Source: UBA4417 sp031550085 (GTDB lineage: Bacteria; Bacteroidota; Bacteroidia; Bacteroidales; UBA4417). Taken from it: 36,393 bases of DNA. Positions 8,041 to 16,321 of this stretch are shown here, piece after piece. The position numbers and the translations under genes were made by a program. Position 1 is the first letter of the stretch, and each line of letters starts with the position of its first letter. A model generated the notes under the pieces. The model was not told the DNA's origin and ran no database searches. It saw nothing but the letters and a program-made list of their open reading frames with translations. Location: NCBI GenBank assembly GCA_031550085.1, contig JAVBOY010000045.1, positions 1-36,393 of the forward strand, in the 5' to 3' direction.

Positions 8041-8061
8041 TCATTAAAAATACTACCTTTG
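8031..8061 (+). promoter_or_regulatory. bamD operon promoter
   Basis: TTCG (8031-8034), a spacer of exactly 19 nt, and TACCTTTG (8054-8061) match the Bacteroidota promoter with one mismatch in the upstream box. The bamD ATG begins only 5 nt after the downstream box, so the message would have almost no leader. Confidence 0.8.
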
Positions 8062-8065
8062 CAGC

Positions 8066-8848
8066 ATGCAAAAAAGAGCGCTTTTCATTATCCCGTTTTG
8101 TGCGATATTGCTGCTTTCATCCTGCAGTAAATACACCAAGCTTCTAAAGAGTCCCAATGCAGAGTTGAAATATACCAAAGCCATTGAATATTTCAACAAA
8201 GGCGATTACAACCATGCGATGCAATTATTCGACCAGGTGGCTCTTTATTTCAGAGCGACCGATAAAGCTGAAAACATTGCTTATTACAATGCTTATTGTT
8301 ACTACAAATTGAAAGATTATATGATGGCCGGGCACTATTTCCGGGCATTTGCATTGCAATTTCCTTTCAGTAAGTACACCGAAGAATGTTCGTACATGTC
8401 GGCCTATTGCAATTACCTGGATTCGCCCCGGTATAATCTGGATCAAACCAGTACCAAAGACGCCATCCAGGCATTACAGTCATTTATCAACAGATACCCG
8501 GAAAGCCCGCGAATTGAAGACTGTAACAAATTGATCGACGAGTTGCGCGCCAAATTGGAAAAAAAGGATCTTATCATTGCCCAGTTTTACTACCGCGTAT
8601 CCGACTACAATGCTTGCATCATTAGCCTGACCAATTTGATCAAGGATTTTCCCGATTCCAAAAACAAAGAGGATATTCTTTACCAGTTGCTACAAGCCAA
8701 ATACAACTATGCCGTTAAAAGTATTCCCGAAAAACGCAACGAACGTGTTGAGGATGCCAAGCTCACTTGTAATGAACTGATAAATTTATATCCCGGCGGA
8801 AAATATTTCTCCGAGGCCAAATCCATCCAGGCCAAATTAGCACAATAA
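8066..8848 (+). CDS. bamD: Outer membrane assembly lipoprotein BamD
   Basis: The protein has 260 residues and begins with a lipoprotein signal ending LLLSSC, so Cys20 would be lipidated and the protein anchored at the outer membrane's periplasmic face. The rest is a series of TPR helices typical of BamD/YfiO: AIEYFNKGDYNHAMQLFDQV, AYYNAYCYYKLKDYMMAGHYF and AQFYYRVSDYNACIISLTNL. BamD works with BamA to insert beta-barrel proteins. The start is fixed by the signal peptide, since the next Met is far inside the mature protein. It is the first gene of a run through fabI, with 28 bp to the next gene. Its promoter lies directly at the start codon. Confidence 0.92.
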   Translation: MQKRALFIIPFCAILLLSSCSKYTKLLKSPNAELKYTKAIEYFNKGDYNHAMQLFDQVALYFRATDKAENIAYYNAYCYYKLKDYMMAGHYFRAFALQFPFSKYTEECSYMSAYCNYLDSPRYNLDQTSTKDAIQALQSFINRYPESPRIEDCNKLIDELRAKLEKKDLIIAQFYYRVSDYNACIISLTNLIKDFPDSKNKEDILYQLLQAKYNYAVKSIPEKRNERVEDAKLTCNELINLYPGGKYFSEAKSIQAKLAQ

Positions 8849-8876
8849 AAAAAGAATTCAATCATCATTATATTCT

Positions 8877-9197
8877 ATGGATTTCAAAAAACTGAAAATC
8901 GAAAACACCACCATCACCCGCAACTTGGTTGATTTAAATGAAGGCACCCACAATATTTATGAAACGGTCGTGATTTTGTCAAAGCGTGCCAACCAGATTT
9001 CGCACGAATTGAAAGAAGAACTCGACAGCAAAATCGAAGAGTTTGCTTCGCCAAGCGACAATTTGGAAGAAGTAACCGAAAACCGCGAACAAATTGAAGT
9101 AGCCAAACACTACGAACAATTTCCCAAACCGGTTTTGATTGCGGCCAATGAATATTTGAACAAACAAGTTTATTACCGCAATCCTTCGAAAGAATAA
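8877..9197 (+). CDS. rpoZ: RNA polymerase omega / Rpb6-like subunit
   Basis: This 106-residue protein matches the small omega-like subunit found between bamD and coaBC in Bacteroidota. Recognisable parts are the start MDFKKLKIENTTITRN, the helix YETVVILSKRANQIS, which resembles the omega/Rpb6 helix that binds the beta-prime subunit, an acidic middle, and the conserved-looking end PKPVLIAANEYLNKQVYYRNP. Omega helps assemble RNA polymerase. The sequence is far from the E. coli protein, so the call rests on gene order and the helix motif together. Gaps of 28 and 60 bp to the neighbours suit an operon. Confidence 0.8.
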   Translation: MDFKKLKIENTTITRNLVDLNEGTHNIYETVVILSKRANQISHELKEELDSKIEEFASPSDNLEEVTENREQIEVAKHYEQFPKPVLIAANEYLNKQVYYRNPSKE

Positions 9198-9257
9198 TAA
9201 AGGGAAAAGCTTCTAAAAGGACGTCCCGATTGTTTTACTAAAAAATAAACCTCCCAC

Positions 9258-10451
9258 ATGCTGAAAGGGAAAAAAATACTGATCGGAATCACCGGAAGCA
9301 TTGCCGCTTACAAGATTCCCATATTGGTGCGGCTCCTGATAAAAGAAGGCGCACAAGTAAAGGTATTGATGACTTCCTCGGCCTGTGATTTTGTAACGCC
9401 GTTAACGCTCTCCACCCTGTCGCAAAACCCGGTTTACATTGAACCTTTCAACAAGGAAAACGGAAGCTGGACCAGCCACATCGAACTGGGAAGTTGGGCG
9501 GATGCGCTTTTACTGGCTCCGCTGTCGGCAAATACGCTGGCAAAAGTGGCCACCGGCATTACCGACAATTTACTGACCGCTTCCTATTTGGCTGCCCGTT
9601 GTCCCGTATTTTTTGCACCGGCCATGGATATGGATATGTTTCAACATATTACCACGCAACGTAATATTACAACGCTCTTATCCTTCGGGCATCACCTGAT
9701 CGCACCGACTTCGGGAGAGTTAGCCAGCGGCCTTACCGGCTTCGGCCGGATGGAAGAACCGGAAAATATCGTAATGGTATTGAACGCTTTTTTTGCAAAA
9801 CAACAAACGCTTTCCGGGAAAAAAGTACTTATAACTTCCGGCCCCACCGTGGAAGCCATCGATGCGGTCCGTTACATCAGCAACCATTCCAGCGGAAAAA
9901 TGGGAAATGCGTTGGCGCTTGAAGCCGCCATGCGGGGCGCCCAGGTTACATTAATATCCGGCCCTGTAAAATCCGTTCCGGAACACCCGAACATTCACGT
10001 GATCCGAATTACAACCGCAGCAGAACTTTACGACCAATGTGCGTCCTGTTTTCCCGGTACGGATATCACCATTATGGCTTCGGCTGTTGCCGATTACTAC
10101 GACCCGAATCCGGCTCCGGAAAAACTCAAGAAAACGGATGAGCCTTTGGTTCTGAAACTGGAAAAAACGCAAGACATTCTTGCCGCTTTAGGAAAACAAA
10201 AAGCCTCCAACCAAACATTGGTAGGCTTTGCTCTGGAAACAGAGGACGAAATAAACAACGCAACCAAAAAGTTGAATACGAAAAACCTGGATTACATCGT
10301 TCTTAATTCGTTGAAAAACGAAGGCGCCGGTTTTTCAACCCCCACAAACCAGGTTTCCATCCTTGATAAACAAGGGGGAATCACGCATTTTAGCTTGAAA
10401 ACAAAAGAACGGGTCGCCACCGATATTTTTGATTTTATTTTAAAAAAATAA
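9258..10451 (+). CDS. coaBC: Bifunctional phosphopantothenoylcysteine decarboxylase / phosphopantothenate-cysteine ligase
   Basis: This cytoplasmic enzyme of 397 residues carries out two steps of coenzyme A synthesis: joining cysteine to 4'-phosphopantothenate and decarboxylating the product with FMN. The N-terminal CoaC domain shows GSIAAYK (13-19), the active-site His in SHIELG (H74) and PAMDMDM at 121-127. The CoaB domain starts at about 190 with ITSGPTVEAID and has NHSSGKMG and KLKK. Two residues differ from the E. coli enzyme: Asp replaces the Asn of PAMN, and Ser stands in GELASG where E. coli has Cys. From memory both are common in this phylum. The gene lies third in the bamD operon. 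Confidence 0.95.
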   Translation: MLKGKKILIGITGSIAAYKIPILVRLLIKEGAQVKVLMTSSACDFVTPLTLSTLSQNPVYIEPFNKENGSWTSHIELGSWADALLLAPLSANTLAKVATGITDNLLTASYLAARCPVFFAPAMDMDMFQHITTQRNITTLLSFGHHLIAPTSGELASGLTGFGRMEEPENIVMVLNAFFAKQQTLSGKKVLITSGPTVEAIDAVRYISNHSSGKMGNALALEAAMRGAQVTLISGPVKSVPEHPNIHVIRITTAAELYDQCASCFPGTDITIMASAVADYYDPNPAPEKLKKTDEPLVLKLEKTQDILAALGKQKASNQTLVGFALETEDEINNATKKLNTKNLDYIVLNSLKNEGAGFSTPTNQVSILDKQGGITHFSLKTKERVATDIFDFILKK

Positions 10452-10475
10452 TTGTTTCATTTTTACCCGATTCAT

Positions 10476-11384
10476 ATGCCGGCTCGTATTTTAATCTTCC
10501 TCTGTTTGCTTTTGACATTCGGCGCGCACGCGCAAGAATTCAATTGCCAAGTCCAGATTAATGCCGCCTCTGTAAACGGTTCCGAAAAAACTGTTTTCCG
10601 GACCTTGCAAACAGCATTGTATGAATTTGTAAACAACCGGAAATGGACCAACGGAGTACTGAAACCGGAAGAACGGCTTGAAGCAACCATATTAATCGAC
10701 ATCCGTGACTGGCCCTCCACGGATCAATTTAAAGGAACGATTTCCGTAGCTTTGAAGCGGCCGGTATACAGAGCCTCGTATACGACCAGCATGTTGAATT
10801 TTCAAGATAAAGATTTTAGCTTTAAATACGCTGAATTTGATCCGTTGACCTATAACGACGGATCTTTTGACTCCAACCTGACTTCCGTAGTCGCTTTCTA
10901 CCTTTATGTGATGCTGGGTTTGGATGCCGATTCTTTCAGCGATCTGGGCGGCTCGATCTATTATCAGAAAGCATATGCCATTGTAAATGCTGCACAGGGC
11001 GCCAGCGAATATGCGGGATGGCGTTCTTTCGAAAGCATGCGGAACCGCTATTGGCTGATCGAGAACCTCACAAACTCGAGTTATGTGGGGTTACGAAAAG
11101 GAATCTACCAATACCACCGTTTGGGGTTGGACGTCATGTCCGAAAACATGGAAACCGGGCGGACTGCGATCGGCGAATGCATCGAGAATTGGGAAAAAGT
11201 AAACCGGGAAAAACCGGGATTGTTTGCCATGCAATTAATGCTTGAAGCAAAACGCGACGAACTGGTGAATATTTATAGCCAGGCCTCCCCCATGGACAAA
11301 ACCAAAGCCGTAAATACCCTGAAAGTAATTGACCCGGCCGGTTTCAGCAAATACAAACAACTCGAAAGCGGCGGCGGACGCTAA
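10476..11384 (+). CDS. porD: DUF4835 / PorD-like T9SS-associated protein
   Basis: The protein has 302 residues from the ATG at 10476, beginning with a signal peptide (LIFLCLLLTFGAHA-Q), so it is exported to the periplasm or outer membrane. An upstream TTG at 10452 would add eight polar residues before the signal and is less likely. The mature start EFNCQVQINA, the central FDSNLTSVVAFYLYVMLGLDADSF and the C-terminal KRDELVNIYSQASPMDK are the pattern I associate with DUF4835, named PorD in type IX secretion. It sits between coaBC and recN as in other Bacteroidota. The T9SS substrate at 28820 supports the presence of that system, though its core genes are not in the window. Confidence 0.85.
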   Translation: MPARILIFLCLLLTFGAHAQEFNCQVQINAASVNGSEKTVFRTLQTALYEFVNNRKWTNGVLKPEERLEATILIDIRDWPSTDQFKGTISVALKRPVYRASYTTSMLNFQDKDFSFKYAEFDPLTYNDGSFDSNLTSVVAFYLYVMLGLDADSFSDLGGSIYYQKAYAIVNAAQGASEYAGWRSFESMRNRYWLIENLTNSSYVGLRKGIYQYHRLGLDVMSENMETGRTAIGECIENWEKVNREKPGLFAMQLMLEAKRDELVNIYSQASPMDKTKAVNTLKVIDPAGFSKYKQLESGGGR

Positions 11385-11429
11385 AGTTATTCAGGTTCTT
11401 CTTTCCAACGTTTTGTTTTATTCTTACCT

Positions 11430-13085
11430 ATGCTAAAACATTTACTTGTCGAGAATTTCATATTGATCCAGCAGTTGGAATTGAATTTCCGGGAAGGCTA
11501 TACCGTGATCTCCGGCGAAACGGGAGCCGGAAAATCCATTCTGGTAGGAGCTTTGGGATTGATACTGGGACGCCGTGCCGACACCAACGTTTTGCAGGAT
11601 AAGGAAAAGAAATGCATTCTCGAAGGCAGCTTCCAGATCGAAAACCTGGAACTGGAAATTCTTTTTAAAACAAATGATATTGATTTCGAGCCAATTTCGA
11701 CATTCCGCCGCGAAATCACCCCCCAGGGAAAATCGCGGGCGTTTATCAATGATACGCCGGTTACCCTTTCTGTTCTAAAAGAAATCGGAGACCGTTTGGT
11801 CGACATTCATTCGCAAAACCAAACACTGGAATTGAACGACGCTTCGTTCCAGCTTTCCATGATCGATTCCTATGCAAACAGTACGGCAATCCTGTCGGAC
11901 TATAAAAAACGATTCTCGGAATTTACCGCTGTAAAATCGGAACTTGCACAATCGCTGGAACAGCAAGCAAATGCGTTAGCCGACAAAGAATATAAAGTCT
12001 ATCTGTTTGACGAATTGTCGGCCGCCCATTTACAGGAGGGAGAGCAGGAAGAGTTGGAAAACGAACTGGAAATCCTTACTCATGCTGAAGAAATCCGGTC
12101 GCGTTTGGTACAAATCACCAGTCAACTGGGAGAATCCGACCCAAGCGTTTTATCCGCGCTGGCTTCCATCAAACAAACCCTTTCCCAGGCGGCAAAGTAC
12201 AATGTGCAACTTGAGTCGTTCTGCAACCGCCTGGATTCGTGCTTTATCGAATTAAAGGACTTCAACCAGGAGCTTCAAGCCATAGGTGATTCCATCAGCT
12301 ACAATCCGGAGAAAATCGAGCAAATTTCGCAACGCCTGAACTTAATTTACCATTTGCAACAAAAACACCGCGTTCAAACCATTGCCGGTTTACTCCAAAT
12401 TCAGGCAGAACTGGAGCTTGCCATTGTGGCGGGAGATTCGTTGGATGAAAAAATTACCACCCTGCAAAACAGATTACAAGAGGTTGAGAAGCAATTGTCT
12501 TTAAAATCAGAAGAATTATATCAAAAACGGCAGCAGGTAATTCCGGTTATCGAATCGGAAATGTTGCAATTGCTGTCTGGACTTGGAATGCCTTCGGCTG
12601 CCTTTGCCATCCGCCTGGAAAACCTGGAATATTTCACCAAAACGGGAACAAACCGGGCTTCGTTCTTGTTTTCAGCAAACAAAGGAATCCCTATGCGCGA
12701 AATACAAAAAGCAGCTTCCGGCGGCGAACTGTCCCGTTTAATGCTGGCGCTGAAATCACTCATCGTAAGCCGTGCCATGCTGCCAACCGTATTGTTTGAT
12801 GAAATCGACACCGGAATCTCGGGAGAAATCGCAGGAAAAGTCGGCGCCATTCTGAAAAAAATGGCCCGCACCATGCAGGTCATCGCCATCACGCATTTGC
12901 CGCAAATAGCCGCCAAAGCCGATACGCATCTTTTGGCCTACAAAGAAGAAACCGACCAAACCGATACCATTTCAAACCTGCGCGAATTAACGCGGGAGCA
13001 ACGGATCGACGAAGTAGCACGTATGCTCAGCAACGAAAAAATTACCACCACGGCAAGGGCTGCCGCGTTGGAGTTGATGGAATAA
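11430..13085 (+). CDS. recN: DNA repair protein RecN
   Basis: RecN is a cytoplasmic SMC-like ATPase used in double-strand break repair. The 551 residues show the N-terminal FILIQQLELNF, Walker A GETGAGKS at 29-36, a coiled-coil middle from about 150 to 380, the ABC signature SGGELSRLMLALK, Walker B TVLFDEIDTGISGEIA and the switch ITHLPQIAA. The length is that of a full RecN. The gene starts 45 bp after the porD-like gene and continues the operon. Confidence 0.97.
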   Translation: MLKHLLVENFILIQQLELNFREGYTVISGETGAGKSILVGALGLILGRRADTNVLQDKEKKCILEGSFQIENLELEILFKTNDIDFEPISTFRREITPQGKSRAFINDTPVTLSVLKEIGDRLVDIHSQNQTLELNDASFQLSMIDSYANSTAILSDYKKRFSEFTAVKSELAQSLEQQANALADKEYKVYLFDELSAAHLQEGEQEELENELEILTHAEEIRSRLVQITSQLGESDPSVLSALASIKQTLSQAAKYNVQLESFCNRLDSCFIELKDFNQELQAIGDSISYNPEKIEQISQRLNLIYHLQQKHRVQTIAGLLQIQAELELAIVAGDSLDEKITTLQNRLQEVEKQLSLKSEELYQKRQQVIPVIESEMLQLLSGLGMPSAAFAIRLENLEYFTKTGTNRASFLFSANKGIPMREIQKAASGGELSRLMLALKSLIVSRAMLPTVLFDEIDTGISGEIAGKVGAILKKMARTMQVIAITHLPQIAAKADTHLLAYKEETDQTDTISNLRELTREQRIDEVARMLSNEKITTTARAAALELME

Positions 13086-13198
13086 ATAAAAATATTCCGC
13101 CAAAAGTTATAGAACAAATCATGAATCCCCGGATTTCAAACTTTTTAGAACCTTTCTTGGGTTGAAATCCACGCCTTAACCAGAAAACCAATATAAAA

Positions 13199-14071
13199 AT
13201 GGCATACAATTTATTAAAAGGGAAAAAAGGAATCATTTTTGGAGCCTTAAACGACAAATCGATCGCCTGGCAAGTGGCCGAACGCGCCCATGAAGAAGGC
13301 GCCTCGCTGGTATTAACCAACACGGCCATGGCTTTACGCATGGGCGATACCCAAGCTTTAGCCGATCAAACAGGCTCCATCGTTGTTCCTGCAGATGCTA
13401 CTTCCATTCCCGAACTTGAAAATTTATTTCAAAAAGCAACGGAACATTTCGGAAAAATCGATTTCATCCTGCATTCCATCGGCATGTCGCCCAACGTACG
13501 GAAGAAATTGCCTTACGATGATGTCAATTACGATTTTTACCTGAAAACGATGGATATTTCCGCCCTGTCTTTCCATAAAGTGATTCAGGTAGCCAAAAAA
13601 CTGGACGCCATCAACGAATGGGGTTCTATTGTCGCCCTTTCCTATATTGCGGCCCAACGCACCTTGTTCGAATACAACGATATGGCTGATGCCAAAGCCG
13701 CATTGGAATCCATTGCCCGTAGTTTCGGCTATATTTACGGACGGGAGAAAAACATCCGGATCAACACCATTTCCCAATCGCCGACCATGACCACAGCGGG
13801 CAGCGGCGTAAAAGGAATCGATGCTTTGATGGATTTTACCGAACGGATGGCGCCCCTTGGAAATGCAACCGCAAAAGAATGCGCCGACTACTGCATTACC
13901 CTGTTCAGCGACCTGACCCGGAAAGTAACCATGCAAAACCTTTACCACGACGGCGGTTTCAGCAATATGGGAATGAGTTACCGCGCCATGCAGATGTACA
14001 ACAAAAGCCTGGATTGTAAGGATTGTAAAGTAAACCCGGTGGAAAAAGAGCAAAAACCGGTGGAATATTAG
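13199..14071 (+). CDS. fabI: Enoyl-ACP reductase FabI
   Basis: FabI reduces enoyl-ACP with NADH in the last step of each fatty acid elongation cycle. The 290-residue protein is a short-chain dehydrogenase with the nucleotide-binding start GIIFGALNDKSIAW (11-24). The catalytic residues are Y149, Y159 and K166, spaced as in the E. coli enzyme (Tyr, ten residues, Tyr, six, Lys). The C-terminus YDGG-like motif appears as LYHDGGFSNMGM. It has a short extra C-terminal tail with paired cysteines (CKDCK). The gene is 113 bp downstream of recN and is followed by a strong terminator, so it probably closes the operon, possibly with its own promoter. Confidence 0.95.
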   Translation: MAYNLLKGKKGIIFGALNDKSIAWQVAERAHEEGASLVLTNTAMALRMGDTQALADQTGSIVVPADATSIPELENLFQKATEHFGKIDFILHSIGMSPNVRKKLPYDDVNYDFYLKTMDISALSFHKVIQVAKKLDAINEWGSIVALSYIAAQRTLFEYNDMADAKAALESIARSFGYIYGREKNIRINTISQSPTMTTAGSGVKGIDALMDFTERMAPLGNATAKECADYCITLFSDLTRKVTMQNLYHDGGFSNMGMSYRAMQMYNKSLDCKDCKVNPVEKEQKPVEY

Positions 14072-14090
14072 ATTTCATTTCGAGTAAACG

Positions 14091-14116
14091 ATACCCCTTT
14101 TCAGGGGTATTTTTTT
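14091..14116 (+). terminator. Intrinsic terminator after fabI
   Basis: The stem ATACCCC / GGGGTAT with loop TTTTCA is followed by six T residues, 19 bp after the fabI stop codon. Confidence 0.92.
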
Positions 14117-14133
14117 GATTTACCCCCTCCTAC

Positions 14134-14417
14134 GATATCCAATGACAATCATTTGCCTGTAAGGCATCAACAAGAAGTTAACAGCCCTACCCGCAAGCAG
14201 GAGACGGCTTTCTGCCTTCTGCTTTTTCCTTTCTGTAAAAAATTACGCTGAGCATCACTGAGGATTCACTGAGTTCCGCTGAGTTTCCCGTCTACTCGTT
14301 TACTTGTTAACCAAAAAGCTCATTCGTAATTTTTAATTCTTCACTTTTAATTTCTTCTGCCTTTTCCCCAGCTTCCCCGATTTCCCCATTTTACCCTGTT
14401 CCATGATTCCACTACAC
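14134..14417 (+). repeat. Interspersed repeat block, copy 1
   Basis: The block runs from GATATCC through ATTTGCCTGTAAGGCATCAA, a CTTCTGCTTTTTCCTTTCTG segment, TTACGCTGAGCATCACTGAG, an ACTCGTTTACTTGTTAAC segment and a pyrimidine-rich stretch to CATGATTCCACTACAC. Most of it recurs in the same order at 14629 and 14863. The minus-strand versions of its segments occur between the nqr genes. It has no credible coding capacity. Confidence 0.8.
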
Positions 14418-14438
14418 AAAAACTTGTTCACTTTTACA

Positions 14439-14640
14439 CCCCCGCCCTTACGGGCACCCCTGCAAACGCCAAGCTGTTAAATTCTAAATCGATGAAATCA
14501 TTTTTATTCTTGATTGATGCCCTGACGGGCAATTGGGTTTATTCTTTCCGGCATTCTATTGATATCTTTCCCTTACAGGGAATTATCGGTACTGTGGTTG
14601 TCTGTAGGACAACTACGTCAATAGGAAAGATATCCCGACA
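14439..14640. repeat. Palindromic segment between repeat copies
   Basis: It contains GCCC-TTAC-GGGC, GCCC-TGAC-GGGC and TCCCT-TAC-AGGGA palindromes, plus an inverted pair GATATCTTTCC and GGAAAGATATC about 70 bp apart. The elements resemble the palindromes in the parE leader. A 60-codon frame across it is made of repeat sequence and is not a gene. Confidence 0.6.
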
Positions 14641-14801
14641 ATCATTTGCCTGTAAGGCATCAACAAGAAGTTAACAACCCTGCCCGCAAGCAGGGGACAG
14701 CTTTCTGCCTTCTGCCTTCTGCTTTTTCCTTTCCGCAAAAAATTACGCTGAGCATCACTGAGGATTCACTGAGTTCCACTGAGTTTCCCATCAACTTGTT
14801 T
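14629..14801 (+). repeat. Interspersed repeat block, copy 2
   Basis: This repeats copy 1 from GATATCC to the CTCGTTTACTTG-type segment, with an extra CTTCTGC unit and scattered substitutions. The pyrimidine-rich end of the block is missing. Confidence 0.8.
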
Positions 14802-14856
14802 ACTCGTCAACTCGTTTACTTGTATCTAACTCACCTTCCATTTTCAATTTTCAATT
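14802..14856 (-). repeat. 55-bp repeat, matched by 24826-24880
   Basis: Read on the minus strand, these 55 bp are identical to 24826-24880 after nqrC. They contain, in minus-strand order, TTGAAAATTGAAAATGG, AGGTGAGTTAGATAC and AAGTAAACGAGTTGACGAGT. Confidence 0.9.
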
Positions 14857-14862
14857 GAAAAG

Positions 14863-15072
14863 CCTTCTGCTTTTTCCTTTCTGTAAAAAATTACGCTGAG
14901 CATCACTGAGGATTCACTGAGTTCCGCTGAGTTTCCCGTCAACTCGTTTACTTGTTAACTAAAAAGCTCATTCGTAATTTTTAATTCTTCATTTTTAATT
15001 TCTTCTGCCTTTTCCCCTGCTTCCCCGATTTCCCCATTTTATCCTGTTCCATGATTCCGCTACACCAAAAAA
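14863..15072 (+). repeat. Interspersed repeat block, copy 3
   Basis: It repeats copy 1 from CCTTCTGCTTTTTCC to the end, including the pyrimidine-rich part, and leads straight into the 21-bp tandem array. The final GATTCCGCTACAC of the block is the first unit of that array. Confidence 0.8.
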
Positions 15073-15255
15073 TGGCTCCGCTACACCAAAAAATGATTCC
15101 GCTACATAGAAAAATGACCCAGCTACACTAAAAAACGGCTCCGCTACACCAAAAAATGATTCCGCTACATAGAAAAACGGCTCCGCTACACCAAAAAATG
15201 GCTCCGCTACACCAAAAAATGATTCCGCTACATAGAAAAATGATCCGGTGACATC
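15053..15255 (+). repeat. 21-bp tandem array
   Basis: Nine full 21-bp units and a degenerate tenth follow one another without spacers. The unit is GATTCCGCTACACCAAAAAAT or GGCTCCGCTACACC plus A-rich tail, with a variant reading CTACATAGAAAAAT. The two main types alternate irregularly, as expected from slippage or unequal exchange. Both strands contain stops, so it is not coding. The remaining 85 bp up to the esterase stop codon show nothing further. Confidence 0.9.
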
Positions 15256-15340
15256 AAGTGCTAAATAATCTTTTACAAAAATTTAATTCATTCCCTGTTC
15301 GGCGCAGGTTACACCTGTGTCGCCATACTCAACAGCCTCT

Positions 15341-16321
15341 TCAAAAACCGGATCCCCTACCCTTTGCATAATCTGTGGGTAAAGCGATTTTCGGGTATCC
15401 GTTTACATACCTTATATAATAGTCCAAAAAAGCCAGTCCAAATTCTGTTTCCGTCGCCGGGTCATTTTCAAGTGCATGCCCCGAATGTTTGAACTCGAAA
15501 AAACGGTGATCCACGCCTTGTGCTTCCAGGGCAGCCTGAAGCCGGAATGCATGGGAAACCGGAACCAATTCATCCAACGTGCCGTGGCAAAAAATCGTAG
15601 GAGGAACGCCCTGCGAAACATAATAAACAGGAGAAATGGCATTCAATGCGGCCGTCTTTGTTGGGAAGTTGGCAGCCGTAACAGGTTCCCCCGTCAGTTT
15701 CGATAAACAATTGTAATCAATTACATAAGGTGTAAAAAGGCTGGTGTCCGTAAAATCCGCCGGAGCACATTGCCCGATGCAAAATGCAATCGGGATAGGC
15801 GAAATTGCATAATTTTTATAGGAATACAACAACGTCAGATGCCCTCCGGCCGAAGCCCCCATCAGAATTACCTTCTTCACCGGAACATCGATTTTTTCAC
15901 ATTGTCCTTTTATGAAACTTAAGACAGAGGTAATATCCTCCAGCATGTCATGGCAATGGGCGTTGTCGCCGAACATCCGGTAATTCATGGATGCGGCAAG
16001 GCAATTCATATTTTTGGAGAATTCCGGCAAAACAGACGTATAATCACTTTTATCCCCGGCCTGCCAACCTCCCCCGTGTATAAACACGATCACATTCAAC
16101 GGTTCCGTGATGTTTTTCGGCGGAACCGGAAAACACAAATCCAGCCCCTGCGCTTTGGAGTTGCCGTAACTTAAGTCCCGGTATAAAGAATCGTTCCGGT
16201 TGAGCAGGGCTTCCTCTTCGGATTTCTTACAACCGCCGACCCACAGCATCATCGGAATAAATAATAATAAACTCGTCAACGGGTTGACCCCGGCATGCAA
16301 AAACGTACCTTTATAAATCAT
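15341..16321 (-). CDS. Lipoprotein alpha/beta-hydrolase (esterase)
   Basis: From the ATG at 16321 the protein has 326 residues and starts with a lipoprotein signal ending WVGGC, so Cys31 would be lipidated. The hydrolase core has the oxyanion-hole motif HGGGW at 82-86, the nucleophile elbow GASAG with Ser157, an Asp in GTLDELVPV and a His in HSGHALE. This is the pattern of HSL/BD-FAE-type carboxylesterases, some of which remove acyl groups from plant polysaccharides; the substrate here is unknown. A longer frame upstream lacks a signal and overlaps the metallopeptidase gene heavily. The chosen start overlaps that gene's end by 11 bp, suggesting translational coupling. Confidence 0.88.
   Translation of the reverse strand: MIYKGTFLHAGVNPLTSLLLFIPMMLWVGGCKKSEEEALLNRNDSLYRDLSYGNSKAQGLDLCFPVPPKNITEPLNVIVFIHGGGWQAGDKSDYTSVLPEFSKNMNCLAASMNYRMFGDNAHCHDMLEDITSVLSFIKGQCEKIDVPVKKVILMGASAGGHLTLLYSYKNYAISPIPIAFCIGQCAPADFTDTSLFTPYVIDYNCLSKLTGEPVTAANFPTKTAALNAISPVYYVSQGVPPTIFCHGTLDELVPVSHAFRLQAALEAQGVDHRFFEFKHSGHALENDPATETEFGLAFLDYYIRYVNGYPKIALPTDYAKGRGSGF

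Noticed and set aside
13424..14053. 209-codon frame opposite fabI
   Set aside because: It lies wholly inside fabI, with His/Val-rich antisense composition and no motif.
14492..14858. Two frames of 60-70 codons in the region after fabI
   Set aside because: They consist of the interspersed repeat and palindrome sequence found elsewhere in noncoding DNA and show no protein-like composition.
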